From Streptomyces sp. AC1-42W (GTDB taxonomy: Bacteria > Actinomycetota > Actinomycetes > Streptomycetales > Streptomycetaceae): 64,000 bases of DNA. The position numbers and the translations under genes were made by a program. This document shows, piece after piece, positions 62,843-64,000 of the stretch. Positions within the stretch are counted from its first letter, which is position 1. Each line of letters opens with the position of its first letter. Location: the NCBI RefSeq assembly GCF_003248355.1, contig NZ_QKWY01000002.1, positions 1,116,001-1,180,000 of the forward strand, read 5' to 3'. The notes under the pieces were generated by a model. The model searched no databases, had not been told where the DNA came from, and was given only the letters and a program-made list of their open reading frames with translations.

Positions 62843-64000
62843 TCACGCAGAGAGCAGGCCGAGCTTCACCGCCAGTCCGGCCGCCCGCTGCCGCCGTGCT
62901 GGCGCCTTGGCCTCTGCCTCTTCCAATACGATCCTCTTGGCGTGGCCGTTGTACTTAATGGTCTCGGGGGCTGACGCGTGCGCCTGCTCCAGCGTGGCCA
63001 GCGCGACGTCGGGCTGCCTGTCCAGGTGGTACGCCCTGGCCTCCTCGATCCGGTGCCGGGCGCGGCGCGGCCGCGACGGGATGGTGACGGCGTCCGAAGC
63101 CGCAGCTTGCCGTACGGACTCTCCGCCGGCGTGCAGTTCGACCGCCACCGTGACCGCGTGCGCCCCCATGACCGCCCGGGAGAAGCTGGTGACCGGGTGG
63201 AAGTACCTCTCAGGCAGGCGCCGGGCGATTGCGTCGGCTTGGTCCCAGTAACGCCAGGCCGTACCGCTTGCGCCACGCCGGGCCGCAGTGAGGCCGCTCT
63301 CGCAGCGCAGCGCGCCGACGACGGCCAGGACATCGTCGTCGGCGTCCGGCAGCATCGGCTCCAGGTAGGCGAGCGCCTCACGCGTCACCGCGTCCGCGGC
63401 GTCGTAGTGTGCCGCCCCGGCCTCGCGGTGGGCTTGGGCGGTCAGCCATGCGGCAACCCCGATCGCGCGCGGGTCCTCACTCTCCTGCGCGGCAACCATG
63501 CCGCGCTCGGCAACCCGCCACAGCAGGGCGGGATCTGGCTGGTAGGCGAGGAAGAACTGAGCGAGGGCATACGTCTGCGCGAGGGCGGCCTGAGCCGATC
63601 GCCGCTGGGCGGCTCGGTCGCTCTGCCGTACGGCCAGTTGAGCGTCCTGGATCAGGCCGGGTAGGAGGCCGCCGAGGACCTCTCGGTGGTTTGGTGCGGA
63701 GTGCCGGGCCGCCCACGCCCGACTGATCCGGGCCTCGATGTGCGCCGTCGGTGGTGCGGGCGAGTCCGAGGTGAGGGCGAAGGCGTCCACCGCAGACGCA
63801 ACGGCAGCCAGCCGCGGGTGCCCCGGGCCGGTGAACAGCGCGGCTCGCACACCGACCTGGTCCCCGGTCAGGTCCGAGAGATCCCGCACACGGAGAACCT
63901 CAGCCAGGTGCAGGAGCACATCGAGCTTTGGTGTCTTGAGCCGACCGGACTCCAGCCCCTTCACCCACGACCCGGACCGTCCCATCAGCCCGCCGAGCGC
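62843..64000 (-). CDS. XRE-type regulator with TPR-like C-terminal region, 5' end outside the window
   Basis: 386 visible codons; the gene enters from the right edge in frame, so the start and most of the HTH are missing. The visible HTH end reads MGRSGSWVKGLESGRLKTPK, then LDVLLHLAEVLRVRDLSDLT. The rest is helical, with repeats such as AQTYALAQFFLAYQPDPALLW, VAAWLTAQAHREAGAAHYD and DVALATLEQAHASAP that resemble TPR units. Typical of Streptomyces regulators with a repeat-based sensor. It leads the small-protein run at 62175-62748. Confidence 0.85.
   Translation of the reverse strand, partial: ALGGLMGRSGSWVKGLESGRLKTPKLDVLLHLAEVLRVRDLSDLTGDQVGVRAALFTGPGHPRLAAVASAVDAFALTSDSPAPPTAHIEARISRAWAARHSAPNHREVLGGLLPGLIQDAQLAVRQSDRAAQRRSAQAALAQTYALAQFFLAYQPDPALLWRVAERGMVAAQESEDPRAIGVAAWLTAQAHREAGAAHYDAADAVTREALAYLEPMLPDADDDVLAVVGALRCESGLTAARRGASGTAWRYWDQADAIARRLPERYFHPVTSFSRAVMGAHAVTVAVELHAGGESVRQAAASDAVTIPSRPRRARHRIEEARAYHLDRQPDVALATLEQAHASAPETIKYNGHAKRIVLEEAEAKAPARRQRAAGLAVKLGLLSA

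Overview
The window is chromosomal DNA of a Streptomyces or very close relative. G+C is very high, codons end almost always in G or C, GTG and TTG starts are common, and the gene set is typical: MocR regulator, sdhCDAB, a cell-wall ulosonic-acid locus, a BMP-type nucleoside transporter with cytidine deaminase and thymidine phosphorylase, and XRE/DUF397 pairs. From memory, the order from about 10 to 49 kb resembles the SCO4840-SCO4890 part of the S. coelicolor core chromosome. That synteny was not checked.

Layout. 0-3 kb: AhpD-like fragment divergent from a MocR regulator, then ornithine aminotransferase. 3.1-5.9 kb: a small accessory locus with a WXG100-like protein, a lysozyme-like protein and two tandem paralogous lipoproteins. 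6-10 kb: trpS, a 2H phosphoesterase, and a DprE2/DprE1-like pair. 10-17.9 kb: YihY membrane protein, DD-carboxypeptidase, metallophosphoesterase, orphan solute-binding protein, TetR and MarR regulators. 18-21.6 kb: sdhCDAB. 21.8-28 kb: OHCU decarboxylase-like protein, GH20 hexosaminidase, DUF4328 protein, and an ECF sigma factor with a membrane partner. 28.3-31 kb: L,D-transpeptidase, LysE exporter, methyltransferase. 31.2-41 kb: two divergent transcription units for a wall glycopolymer of the sialic/ulosonic type (YfhO-like membrane protein, polysialyltransferase-like protein, GT2 opposed to a DUF6716-like transferase, a CMP-sugar synthetase fused to a HAD phosphatase, a NeuB-like synthase and a hypothetical protein). 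41.1-49.6 kb: M20 amidohydrolase, then BMP/ABC nucleoside uptake, cytidine deaminase and thymidine phosphorylase. Three similar palindromes near CTAYGCGCGTAG lie in front of this set. 49.7-55 kb: Uma2, STAS, an ECF sigma factor with SnoaL-like domain, a second L,D-transpeptidase, and an MFS/LysR divergent pair.

55-62.8 kb is a rearranged accessory region. It starts with a decayed CRISPR relic directly after the LysR gene, followed by an IS1634-like element and 1 kb of gene-poor sequence. Next come an XRE-DUF397 pair and a large type I-E CRISPR array (31 good and 3 decayed repeats). The array's crRNA strand is the minus strand and its leader is on the right. Beyond the leader, the first 93 codons of cas3 remain. 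That fragment ends inside a second copy of a ~131-bp segment that also sits at the array's other end. The array and cas3 stump are therefore bracketed by direct copies of an XRE-gene promoter region, and no other cas gene is visible in the window. The right edge holds three coupled small genes, two with CxxC pairs, and a larger XRE-type regulator that runs off the end.

No tRNA, rRNA, replication origin or attachment site was recognised.
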